This document shows positions 1-10,223 of a DNA stretch of 64,000 bases, one piece after another. Below the pieces are notes generated by a model. That model had not been told where the DNA came from and did no database searches. It worked only from the letters and a program-made list of their open reading frames with translations. Origin of the DNA: Craterostigma plantagineum (Eukaryota > Streptophyta > Magnoliopsida > Lamiales > Linderniaceae); contig JAPQWV010000051.1 in the NCBI GenBank assembly GCA_027422505.1, positions 5,671,501 through 5,735,500 of the forward strand, given 5' to 3'. Every line of letters begins with the position of its first letter. Position 1 is the first letter of the stretch. Made by a program: the position numbers and the translations under genes.

Positions 1-2677
1 GCTCGCTTAGATTCATGATTATAGCGCCACCTCGCTTAGTAATTCGTAAGCCAAGTACGAATTCACGCCTGGGTTGCCTTCGTCATTGTCCTCAGGTGTC
101 ATTTGCGCTAGGCTCTCTATGTCCTTAGCGATTTCAGTATTTGTGTAGACACTTAGGTCTATGAAATATGGGGATCCCCTCATTGATTTACCCTGGTTAT
201 AGCGCCAGCTTCGCTTTGGTACCATTCATGTCGCACGCTTACTGAGAGCCTTTGATATCTTGTACACCGCAGCCCGTCAGCGGCGGCATCTTGTACACCC
301 TTATGGACATCATTCACATCGCAGATGGATTATCTTTGACGTCCTGTACACCGCAGGTTCGTCGACCTTTGGCACACACCGCAGATATATCATCTTTGGC
401 GTCCTGTACCCCGTAGGTCCGTCGACCTTTGGCATCGATTATATTATACGGTGCACCGTTATTATATATAATAATTCCGACGTGTCGGTATTTTCTTTAG
501 GGACATCATTAGTTTACCCTGGTTACAGCGCCAGCTTCGCTTAAATGCGTGGGTATAGCGCCCGCTCGTTTAAATGCGTGGTTATAGCGCCCGCTCGCTT
601 AAGTGCGTGGTTAGAGCGCCAGCTCGCTTAAGTGCGTGGTTATAGTGCCAGCTTGCTTAGTATCCGAGCTACTTGTCGGAGGCCTTGAATTTGAAGTAAT
701 AGAAAAATGGAGCTTATGTCTTCTCGGTTAATGATAAGGTCCCTGGATTTGGATCTCCGGAGGTTCGGATGTCAGCCTAGAGCTATCTTCTAGGTCTCCG
801 AACCTTCGCGTGTCAGTGCGGAGCTTGGCACTAAGGTCTCGCGGATCTTTGACTGCTCAGGTGTATGATTTTGGGCTCTGTTGGAAATTGGAATTCCCCT
901 GGCCTGAAGCTCTTATTATGATAGGGATGTGAGTCTTAATTGGAGTTGGCCCTTATCTAGAGGAGGCGAGGGTTGTCTGCCTTTAGTCGGAAGAGATCTC
1001 GCGGTCTCCCTCTCGGCTGCCTTCAGACCTTCGTCGAGGCTATGGTTAATGAACGTCCTCGGACGTCCCCCTAGGGTGGGCCCTTCTATTAGCCCTTCAA
1101 ATGATAGTAGTTGTTAGTATGATACATGTATTTAGTATGATATCGGTAATGTAAATGAAAATGAGATTCAGATGGCCCTGGAATTCCGGCTAAGAGCCTT
1201 ATCATTGCGGGACGTCTCCCGTGGATCTTTATGTGCCAACGTGGAGCCGGGCTTTTATCTCCCCGGATCTTTAGGTGTCATTGCGGAACTATCTTCTAGG
1301 TTCCGCAGGCCAACGCGGAGCTGGATTTGTAGGTCCCGAACATGGAGACTCCGGACTGTGCGCCAGCGTGGAGCTGAACTTTTATATCCGCAGATCTTCA
1401 GGTGTCATCGCGGGACTGGCTTTTGACCTCCCCGAATACTCGTATGCCTATGCGGAGTTGGGCTTCTGCTTTGCGCGAACTTCGATCGGTTTGGCATGTG
1501 TTTTCCTAGCCCGATTGGAATATTCTCCACTGGGGCCTCCCACTATAATGAGAATAAGGGCCCTAGGCTGTGGTGGAGATGGTATGTCTTTGTTCGGGGC
1601 AGATCCTATAGATTTGCTCTGGGGCCCGGAACGGGACCTTGGCAGGCAGACTCCTTTGAGACAACTGCCTGGATGAGCCTCCCTATTTCGTCCTTCAAAC
1701 GATAGCAATTGTTAGCATGATGCACGCACTTATTAAGGTATTGATAATATAAATGAGAATGTAGTTAGAGGGCCCTGGAGTCCCGGCGAAAAGCCTTATC
1801 AACGCGGGATGCCTTCCGCGGATTTTCATGTGGCCTTATGGAACTGGGTTGTTATCTCCTACTGATCTTCAAGTGTCGGTGTGGAGCTGACTCTAGGTCC
1901 ACGGACCTTCGTGTGCTGGCGAGGAGCTTGACTTGTATCTCCCGCAGATCTTCGGACGTCAGTGTGGAGATTCCTTCTAAGTTCCACGAAGCTTCGCGTG
2001 CTAGTGAGGAGCTGGAAGGTCCGGAATGTGGGGCTTCGGGTCTTCATACACCAGCATGGAGCTGGATTTTAAGTCCTCTATGCAGCATAGATCCCTAGGA
2101 CTCCTTATCGATCACCTTGGAGTCATGTTCGCTGTTGCGGCTACCATATTTTCCAGGTGTTCCATCTAGATAAGCCTTTCGATCACATCCTTCAAATAAC
2201 AACACTTGTTAGTGTGGTGCACATATTTATTATGATAGAAATATTATATAATAGAGAATGGGATGTAAAGGGCCCTGGAATTCAGGCCAAGGGCCTTATC
2301 AACGCGGATGTCTCCCGTGGATTTTCATGTTTATCTCAAGCAGGCCTTTGGGCGTTGGCATGGAGCTGAGCTTGTGTCCCCTATGGATCTCCGGACATCG
2401 GCGCTGAGCTGGTTTCAAAGTCCCATGGACCTTCACGTACTAACGAGTTGGGATTGTCTCTCCTACGGATCGTCGAACGCTAGAATGTACATGTCTTCTG
2501 GGTCCCACGGACCTTCGTGTGTCAACGCGGCACTTGGCTCTTAGACCCCGAATATAGGAGCTCGGGTCTTCATGGAGCTGGGCTTTTTAAGCCTTTTGCC
2601 AGCGTTGAGCTGGGCTTTTAGGTCGCAAAGACGGAGCCCCCGGTCTTCTTACCAGCGCGGAGCTGGACTTTGAGGTC
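1..2677 (-). mobile_element. LARD-like LTR element internal region, copy 1
   Basis: This is the same internal sequence as 19919-22597, oriented on the minus strand as judged from the LTR at 17382-18468. It has no credible coding region: the open frames are short and overlap on both strands. It is built of degenerate units with GAGCTGG and CGCGGAGCT cores, spaced about 50-70 bases apart (roughly 700-2650), plus a 29-bp tandem array at 516-661. Non-coding, repeat-rich internal regions are typical of large retrotransposon derivatives and of the spacers of Tat/Ogre gypsy elements; the class assignment is inference. Confidence 0.6.
516..661. repeat. 29-bp tandem repeat (about 5 units)
   Basis: Five consecutive units have the form TTATAGCGCC(A/C)GCTCGCTTAA(A/G)TGCGTGG, with one or two changes per unit. 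The identical array is at 20434-20580, and an inverted, expanded array of about seven units is at 25409-25612. Confidence 0.85.
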
Positions 2678-3113
2678 TGATACGGACTAAAACTAGATGG
2701 GCCTGAAAAATTTAGAAAAAGGCTCGTTAGACCCAGAGGAAAATATTTAATAAATAATGATAAATAATAGAGATAGGGACCTCCGACAAGTTTTAGGGAC
2801 CTCTAAGAGAACTTTAGGGACCTAGCACCCATAATAGGGAACTGCACTCCAAAGCCAGCTCCAGCTGCCCCCGGGAGAAATGAAGCTTCTTCGATACGCT
2901 AGTGGCCCCTTGGGAGAAACGAAGCTTCTCCAGTACGCTTTATAAAGGTAAAAATTGCCGGAGGACGTGACTGATGGGACAGCACAAAAGCTATGACTGC
3001 TAACAGACGTCCTGCACTGCACCTCACATTGTCCCAGACGGTCTTGTCACCGAGAATCCTAGGAGGTGAGCCCAGCTAGCCATTGGGAGTTCCTATAAAA
3101 GGAGGACTTCATC
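2678..3113 (+). mobile_element. Truncated plus-oriented LTR (U3 and TATA box)
   Basis: The sequence starts with TGATACGGAC, the same start as the complete LTR at 22598-23570, and matches it through the TATA box (TATAAAAGGAGG near 3093) to 3113. The rest of the LTR is absent or replaced. The preceding bases (…AGCTGGACTTTGAGGTC) are not a polypurine tract, so this LTR is not joined to the 3' end of its own internal region; see the junction finding. Confidence 0.7.
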
Positions 3114-3270
3114 CAATTGAATAGCCTTTGGTTGTAATCTTTGATGAACAAAGATTTCGATTTTCCCAACATCTGCAATTTTCTTTTCATTACAAATTGG
3201 TTTGAAAGGGTATGATTTCATGAAGAGAACTGAGGGCACTTTCAGCTTGGAACTACAAGCACAAAATTAC

Positions 3271-6200
3271 CTTCATCATACGCATTTCATAGTTACTTTT
3301 CGAGGGCCCCCGCACTCTTTTCGAAGCTTTGGTTGCAATGGAGGAAGCCCCGCGTTAAATTTGGCCATCGAAGGAAGTCTGAGGACTTGCAGTTGGTCCA
3401 TTTGATCCTCGCATCTCGTATATAATGCCTCACACAGCTTCGAAGATTGATATTCGTTAGCAAGAACATAGTTTCTTGTATACTACACACAATACAACCA
3501 GAAAAAGTAAAAAAGATATATTTTCATGTGAAAATTTTCCATGTTCTCATTTGACCTTCTCCATCTCTTCAATCAAGTTATCAGCAGATCTCTTTGCATG
3601 GTGGCGACCAAAGTGCTGTTCATCGAAAGCTCTCATCGATGCTTCTTTGGACCTTCATGGGCTCGTTGGAGGGATTCCTCTTCTCTGGGTAATCCGAGCT
3701 TACCCATCCATCGCCATATATTTTCAGACACGTTCAAGGATTCCTTGTTAAACACCTCCACGAGGGACCCCGTCGATGGGATTTCCCCTTTGTTTAACGC
3801 CTCGAGAATCTGGGATTAACAATTATTCAATTTGGTGCAATAAAGGGATTTGTGTATATCTCAGCCTCATCTAGCAATTAAACAGTAGAATAGTATGCCT
3901 AATAAAGTCACTTATACATTCTAAAAATTTGACATTCACAATGTTCATTTCTGAAACCAAGATGCAGAAAGATTGACCTTCAATGTGTTTGCTCGTACAT
4001 TTATGAAGCAATGGTCCCAATCCTAATATGAAAATCTCTAATTTGGGTCTGCTTAGGCTAACTATTGCTTTATTATAACACCAACAAGGAAAGAAGATCA
4101 TTAAGTTCAATGAAATAAAGAGATGTGTGACATGGAATTTGTAAATATTGGAAAAAGCTTTTACCTGCTCCAAGAATGATACAAATTCCTTTCCATTGAG
4201 GGATTTGCCCTGCACAATCTTAGGACGGATGATTGAGGTGACAACTGATTTCAACTCCTCTCTCTTCTTGACATAAGAGGGATCAAGTTCATCATCCTTC
4301 ATGTCACAAAGCTTCGTGCGTTGTAAATGGGGCTGTACTAACACAGATAGATGAGAAACAAACTCATTTTCAAAGATGATATTACCGAAAAGAAAAAAGA
4401 AGATATATGAGATCAAGAGTATATAATAGAGAAGCGCTAACCTGGGGTAAGCTAAAAGCTGTACTATTGTCGCCCATGATAGCCAGAGAGTCACGAATTT
4501 GGTTCACCTGCAAGAAATTTGAAAAAGGAACGTAATTGATTGAAGAGATATCTTTATAAAATTATTACATGAATAAGAAGCTGAAGATTGCGCACACCTG
4601 ATTGATGTTCTTGTCACCTAGTCATAACAAGGTCCGATAAGTACTTGTAAATTGTAATCTGTACCTTAATAAGATAATCTTGTGAAAGACTGTAAGAAAT
4701 AGACAACAAAGCTTACCATTTGCATTAGGGACATGTCGAAGAGCATCATCAACCATTTCTTTCACCGTTTTCCCTTCTGAAGATGTTAATAATGACGAGT
4801 GACAAATTTAAATTGAATAAATATCTAAGAAAAAAAGAAACCGATGATATGTGTATCTCTATGTGCAATAGAGGTTAGAGAGATGATATGCTTACGTAGA
4901 AAATCACGCTGTATCAGCCATAATAACTTAGCAGGTTCAAAGCCACGTCTTGCCCCTGGAAAAGCAATTCAAACTTGTGTAAGATATGCTAAAGCTTTCT
5001 TTCTGCTCCTACAACTCGACAAATAATAAAGTAAAAAGACGGAGAAATAACATAATTACCTTAACTCTGTTCCTCACGTGCATGCCAGAAACAGAACCAA
5101 CAAATATTCAGTAATAGAAGACAGAAACGGAGGCCAACATGGCCAATGAAAGAGACCAAAGGAAGGCTTCAAATATCAAACCTTCCATAAAATTCTTCAG
5201 CAATCTCAACAGCAAATGACAATCGAGATATGTCTGCTTCACGTACCTAGGAGAAAAGCATTTCATATCCAACACTAAGTATGAAACTGTAACAAGCATT
5301 AAGGATATTAACTAATACAGGGATCCAATCCAATATAAAATGCACGAAGTAACACACCGTTTCAGGTAGATTATATATGAGAACAGAACTCATTACAGTT
5401 GCAAGTGCAAAAATCCTGCAAACCAGTCAATAATAAGGAAAACATATTTATCGGCCGTCAAAAATTAAACAAGACGGTCCTCTTTCTTTTTCTATTTTCG
5501 AATATCTTTTAGAAGGTACCTATCATCGTATACGTTTGACTTCCCAACACTTTCGAATCCCTCAGTGTCCAGAAAGAACACGGATGTTTTGACCCCATCG
5601 ATATCCAATTCAAGTGGAGTCCCCCATACCCATATACCTTTCGTTTTAGTATCACGCATGTGCCCAACGCCAAAACCTGCAATTATTTAGAAATATCAAC
5701 AAAATCAATAATTAAAGCAGTACGTAAGAACAAAGGTTCTGCCTATCACCTTCATAACAAGACAGCGATAGGAGCTGATTGAGAAGAAATGATTTTCCAG
5801 AACGATATGGACCAATAATCTGAAGCAGACAGGAAAGCTTTAAACCATAATGCTTTAAACAATAACAGAATAAGATATCATTCAATCAAAACTGCAGATA
5901 AAAAGGTATTGCAAAGGTAAGAGGCTTACAGCAACAGCTGCAATAGGGGTTTTGATTCTCGCAATAGTCTCCAATCCTTCTCTCGCTAGGCGAAGTTTAG
6001 TGTGGCCAGGATCAGGTTCTATAATTGGAAACCTGCATTGAGGAGGGGCGAAAAAAAATAAAGGAACATAACTATTTTAGGACATGCCTTGATTCTCCTC
6101 TTCAAGCAAGATTGGGACACCAAAAAAATTACACTGCATGCGATCCCATATGAGTCCAAATATTTACAGAGATGTGTTGATTTATTACAGAACCAGACAA

Positions 6201-6542
6201 TAACTTATTTCAGTTCACCCAATCCAATCAATTCATGAAGTTTCTGAGCAATCCCACAAATAGTATACATACCGAATGATGAGAACGATAACAAAAACAC
6301 TTAAATTGTGTGAATCCAAAATCTTCTTCCAATCAACGAACCAGTCACAATGGCAAGAAGATACATTCCCATCGATAAAATCAAGAATGGTCATCAAAAT
6401 CAAGAGAAAACAAAATGAACCAAAATCGCAGAATATATGTAAAAAGGACTCACGGCTGACGATAATTATCAATACTGCACGAACCATACGCCCAAAGAAA
6501 GGCCAATACCAACAAAAAAACGCCGCATTTAAAACCCCACAT
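3271..6542 (-). pseudogene. Guanylate-binding protein (GBP/atlastin-like large GTPase), decayed and 3'-truncated
   Basis: The product would be a dynamin-superfamily GTPase of the GBP family. Recognisable exons (minus): 6542-6454 (signal-peptide-like start MWGFKCGVFLLVLAFLWAYG), 6032-5930 (FPIIEPDPGHTKLRLAREGL), 5819-5750 (P-loop GPYRSGKSFLLNQLLSLSC), 5676-5520 (WGTPLELDIDG and switch motif LDTEGFESVGKSNVYDD), 5415-5358 (RIFALATVMSSVLIYNLPET), 5246-5182 (READISRLSFAVEIAEEFYG), a 7-nt microexon 5066-5060, 4955-about 4890 (FEPAKLLWLIQRDFL), about 4780-4725, about 4615, about 4505-4445, about 4340-4175 (YVKKREELKSVVTSIIRPK), then helical-domain exons at 3815-3530 and 3480-3271. Frame is lost near 4940 (one T missing from GCTTTTGAA), near 3650, near 3348 and near 3320. 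The C-terminal exons that encode the membrane segments in plant homologues are missing: only about 160 bases separate the last exon from the LTR fragment ending at 3113. The 5' half looks intact, so decay or assembly damage is concentrated at the 3' end. Family identity is certain; pseudogene status is likely. Confidence 0.85.
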
Positions 6543-6794
6543 TCTCCGATCTGAGAGAAATACAAAATTGCGAGAAAATTCCCCCACAATCTTCAGGTAA
6601 TGCAGCGAAATTAGGAAACCCAAACGAAAGAAAAACAAGGGATCAGAGAGATCAGAGAACGACTGCGTAATTCTTCTACTTCTGGGCAGTGAAGAATTTG
6701 TTATCGTGATATTTTTTGGATCTTGTGACGTTTTTTAGTTGACTGTATAAATTATTTCTAGGTTTACGTTAACTTGTAGTAATCAGAATTAAAA

Positions 6795-7962
6795 GGATAA
6801 CTGCAATTTTCGTCCCCGAGTTATAACCCAAAATCACTTTTGATCCCCCGAAAACACGCGTCATCACTGTTAGTCCCTCAGTTATCATCCGTTAATCAGT
6901 AATCGTCCTTCCCGTCAGTTGACCGTCAAAAACTAACGGATTGACCGGCTAACACCGTTTAAATGGATTAGCGACGGATTTTAGCGACGGAAAATCCGTC
7001 GCTAAATCAGAAAAATTAAAAAAAAAATAAATAGAGATTAGCGACGGAATTTCCGTCGCTACATAGGAGAATAAAAAAATACAGTTTAGCGACGGAAATT
7101 CCGTCACCAAATCGGAAAATAGAAAAAATAAATAAGTACGTGTTAGCGACGGAATTTCCGTCGCTAATCGGAATTTAAATAAAAAATTAAATAAATACAG
7201 AAGACATTTTCTTCAACAATTAAATAAATAATAACATATTAAACTCGGACCAAGTTTCTTTCATTACTAGGGAATACCACATCTACATGACATCTGATGG
7301 GTATACAACAATTAAATATACTTACCTTTTCTTTTTTCAAATCTCATGAAAATTATTTCATCTCACAACTGAAAGTCCAATTTTATTTATTATTTGGTTG
7401 GGTTTCAGACGGATAAGCATGGCTGGTTTGAGTACAAAGACTGTGCCACATCCTTGCAGATGCAGATTCATGCAGCTGTGACGACGAGAAAAGCCTGATC
7501 AGAGTCCCATTTTTTGATGATTGGAAATAATAATTTCAAAAAAATAAAAGTAATTTATTATGTCGCTAAACTGTATTTATTTAATTTATTTTTTAATTCC
7601 GATTTAGCGACGGAACTTCCGTCGCTAACACGTACTTATTTTTTTTATTATTGTTCTGTTCCGTCGCTAAACTGTATTTTTTTATTTTCCTATTTAGCGA
7701 CGGAAATTTCGTCACTTATCTCTATTTATTTATTTTTTTAATTTTTCTGATTTAGCGACGGATTTTTCGTCGCTAAAATCCGTCGCTAAACCGTTTTAAC
7801 GGTGTTAGCCGGTCAATCCGTTAGTTTTTGACGGTCAACTGACGGGAAGGACGATTACTGATTAACGGATGATAACTGAGGGACTAACAGTGATGACGCG
7901 TGTTTTCGGGGGACCAAAAGTGATTTTGGGGTATAACTCGGGGACGAAAATTGCAATTATCC
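6795..7962. mobile_element. Non-autonomous Mutator-like element with long terminal inverted repeats
   Basis: The ends are inverted repeats: GGATAACTGCAATTTTCGTC at 6795 and its near-perfect complement ending at 7962; the inverted homology extends about 230 bp inward. The inner TIR part contains palindromic units of the form TTAGCGACGGA…TCCGTCGCTAA, four or five per side. Flanks are CAGAATTAAAA (left) and CAGAATAAATG (right), an imperfect target duplication of about 9-10 bp. The middle (7200-7530) is non-repeat sequence with a possible captured exon at about 7410-7497. No transposase is present. Confidence 0.8.
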
Positions 7963-8327
7963 CAGAATAAATGATTTAAAGTATAAACCAACAATTTAAC
8001 CAACTTAATACATAGGTATATTTGGGGAGTTCTTTCCTTCTCATTCTCCTAAAGTTTCAACTTTTAAGGCTGTAGTCGCGTGCGGACAACCAGCGACTTT
8101 TAGTTCATGTCAAGTGGAATCAAAGAATATTGAGTTTGCGGCTTTTTTTTTCGTCTTAATTTCCATTTTTGTACCTTTTTATATTTTTTATTTATTAAAG
8201 ATTTGTTCTTATTTTTATGGTTTTACATCTAGTGCACATGATCTAAAAAAAAAAAGCAAAGTTGAGTCTAAAAAAGTTACAGTTGTCAAAATTGGAACTG
8301 TGCAAATATATTTAGTAATGTCGCACA
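7963..8327. other. AT-rich intergenic stretch
   Basis: Low-complexity AT-rich DNA between two transposon insertions. The open frame at 8114-8338 is of biased composition and has no recognisable domain. I see no gene here. Confidence 0.5.
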
Positions 8328-8335
8328 CTCAAATG

Positions 8336-8843
8336 TAGAACTGTCAAAATGGCCCGCGGCCCGCGGGCTGCCCCGCCCCTCCCTGGCTTTGGGGCGGGCT
8401 GGACCGGGAATTTAAGGCCCGCCCGAAGGCGGGCCTAAACGGGCTAGCCCGCGGAGGCAGGGCGGGACGGGCTGGCCCACCATATAGTTTAATTAATTTA
8501 TTTTATATATTAAATATATATTTATTTAAATATAGGAATTAATTAATGATTTTATTTATAATTAATGATTCATTTATTAATTAATACATAATTAATATAT
8601 ATTTAAATATTATAATTAATAAATAATGATGCATTTAATAATTAATACATAATTAATGTATATTTAAATAGCATTATTATATAAATAAATCTAAATTAAT
8701 TAAAAAATTTAAATAAAAAAATGTAAAAAAAAAATAAGGCGGGCGGGCCGCCACATGGTGGGCCAGCCCGCCCCGCCCCGCCAAACAGCGGGCTTTGGCG
8801 GGCGGCGTGCCAGCCCCCCCGGCCCGGCCCATTGACAGTTCTA
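8336..8843. mobile_element. hAT-type MITE, 508 bp, perfect 8-bp TSD
   Basis: It is bounded by the 12-bp terminal inverted repeat TAGAACTGTCAA / TTGACAGTTCTA and by perfect 8-bp direct repeats CTCAAATG at 8328-8335 and 8844-8851. Eight-base target duplications are the hallmark of hAT transposition. Both subterminal regions are very GC-rich (GGCCCGCGGCCCGCGGGC and related), around an AT-rich core at 8480-8740. There is no coding capacity. Confidence 0.92.
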
Positions 8844-8851
8844 CTCAAATG

Positions 8852-9295
8852 TGTGTGCATATATAATATATAATATTAAATTTATTTTAATTTAATTATA
8901 ATTAAATATTTATTTTAATTTAAAATAGCTAATTTAAATTAGAGTTTAAATTTAATTATGTATATATAAATTATAAAATTAGGTATAAGAATTATTAAAA
9001 GTAGTAATTAACTAAATTTAGTAATTAAAAGATACTGAGTGATTTTAAAAAATATATATTTTTGTAAAAACAGAAAATGGGCAGTTTATACCCACCTAGA
9101 TATTTTGAATATTTTATATTATTATTAAGTGATTTAAAAAATAACGATACAATTATAATAAATTATTAAGGGTAAAATAGTAAAATACTTGATAGACCAA
9201 AGACAATTTCTAGATCCCCTAAACTCTTTATACAAGAGTATAGATATATATAAATATAAATATTAATAATATTGGTTATTTTAAAGTCCGATAAG
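8852..9295. other. AT-rich intergenic stretch
   Basis: AT-rich sequence between two hAT-type elements, with no open frame or repeat that I can support as a feature. Confidence 0.5.
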
Positions 9296-9303
9296 CTCTT
9301 TAG

Positions 9304-9829
9304 TAGAGATGGCAATGGGGCGGGTCCGGACCCGGACCGCCTTGGACCCGTCCCGAAATAACCGTGTTTTACCCGATAATCCGGGTCTCGGGGCGGGTCC
9401 CGGTCTCAAAAGAAGAAATTTGGTCGGGTCCGAGGCGGGTCCCGGGTCTGGCAAACCCGCCCCGAGACCCGGCCGGAAATATATATTATACTTCAATTCG
9501 TAATTGCGTATTATATAGAATTATTGCTAATATTATGAATAGAAAATTTGTTGGTCTTTTGGTAGAGGTTTGGTATTGTAAACGTAAGGTTGCGAGTTCG
9601 AGTCTCAAACACTACATTTATCCATCTTATCTTTTAGAAAATAAAAAAAGAAAAAAAAATAAAAAAAATTAATATAACCGGGTATGGCGGGTTGGACCCG
9701 CCCCGTCCGGGTCTGACCTGGGGCGAGGCGGGTCTAGACCCGAAGCGGACGGGGCGGGTCCAGGGTCCCGGGAAAAGTAACCGGGGGCGGGTTTCGGGTC
9801 CGGCAAAACCCGCCCCATTGCCATGCATA
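9304..9829. mobile_element. hAT-type MITE, 526 bp, near-perfect 8-bp TSD
   Basis: The ends are TAGAGATGGCAATGGGG and the complement of TATGCATGGCAATGGGG. The flanking 8-mers are CTCTTTAG (9296-9303) and CTTTTTAG (9830-9837), 7 of 8 identical. The subterminal regions are GC-rich with (C/G)GGGTC repeats. The core differs from that of 8336-8843, so the two are separate families. A tRNA-like SINE sits inside it. Confidence 0.85.
9545..9672 (+). mobile_element. Putative tRNA-derived SINE nested in the hAT MITE
   Basis: A box A-like TGGTAGAGG (9559-9567) and a box B-like GAGTTCGAGTC (9594-9604) lie about 30 bases apart, as in a pol III promoter of tRNA origin, followed by an A-rich tail (9638-9671). 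No complete tRNA cloverleaf can be drawn, so a functional tRNA is unlikely. I could not define a clear target duplication. Confidence 0.45.
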
Positions 9830-10223
9830 CTTTTTAGTAGTACCCAGCTATTAAATGTTGGCCACACCTCATACTAATATCAAATTTAATTCTACTTTAG
9901 TTTAAAGTAAATGAAATCCTCCCCAATCTTAGATGTGTACTTCACTAATTTATCCACTAAATAAAACCCCAACAAAGCAAATCCCAAACCGTCTTGTAGA
10001 TTCTTGACTTTGTTCGTTTGTGTTCTTTTTCCTCGTCCAATTGAAAACAAATTACAAAACTTTCAAATAATATAAGATTCCCTTTTCCTTCTTACATCAA
10101 ACGACAAAGTGCATTGTGTTAATATACCCTCGAACAAGGTTTTGTTCCCTTCCTATAATATGTTATAAAACTATTTATTTCGTCTCTGTCGATCATCTTC
10201 ATCATCATCTTCTTTACAACGCC

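Larger units (their letters stand above)
1..3113. repeat. Long direct repeat, copy 1 (partner 19919-23038)
   Basis: The sequence is nearly identical, base for base, to 19919-23038, with scattered substitutions and a few 1-6 base indels (by eye about 99%). It runs off the left edge of the window, so the true length is at least 3.1 kb. It contains part of a LARD-like internal region (1-2677) and the first 436 bases of a plus-oriented LTR (2678-3113). Identity stops abruptly after the sequence GGAGGACTTCATC, just downstream of a TATAAAAGG box, and different sequence follows in each copy. Confidence 0.95.

Noticed and set aside
260..544. Open frame over the 50-bp and 29-bp repeats (also at 20178-20549)
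   Set aside because: It runs through non-coding LARD internal repeats, appears on both strands, and its inverted counterpart in arm B is broken. No protein domain.
1..3113. LTR pair of one 20-kb retrotransposon (1-3113 and 19919-23038)
   Set aside because: The real LTR is only the 22598-23570 part. The duplicated block includes internal sequence and lacks TG…CA ends, and the interval contains host genes with introns.
6233..6638. 118-residue hydrophobic minus-strand frame upstream of the GBP exons
   Set aside because: It overlaps exon 1 in a different frame and runs through the intron; the correct exon 1 is 6542-6454 in the frame that splices to FPIIEPDP.
9559..9630. Functional tRNA gene
   Set aside because: Box A/B-like motifs are present, but acceptor and anticodon stems do not pair and an A-rich tail follows; better explained as a SINE.
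9281..9877. Gly/Pro/Arg-rich open frames on both strands
   Set aside because: They arise from the GC-rich inverted ends of a hAT MITE; sense and antisense frames are mirror images of low-complexity sequence.
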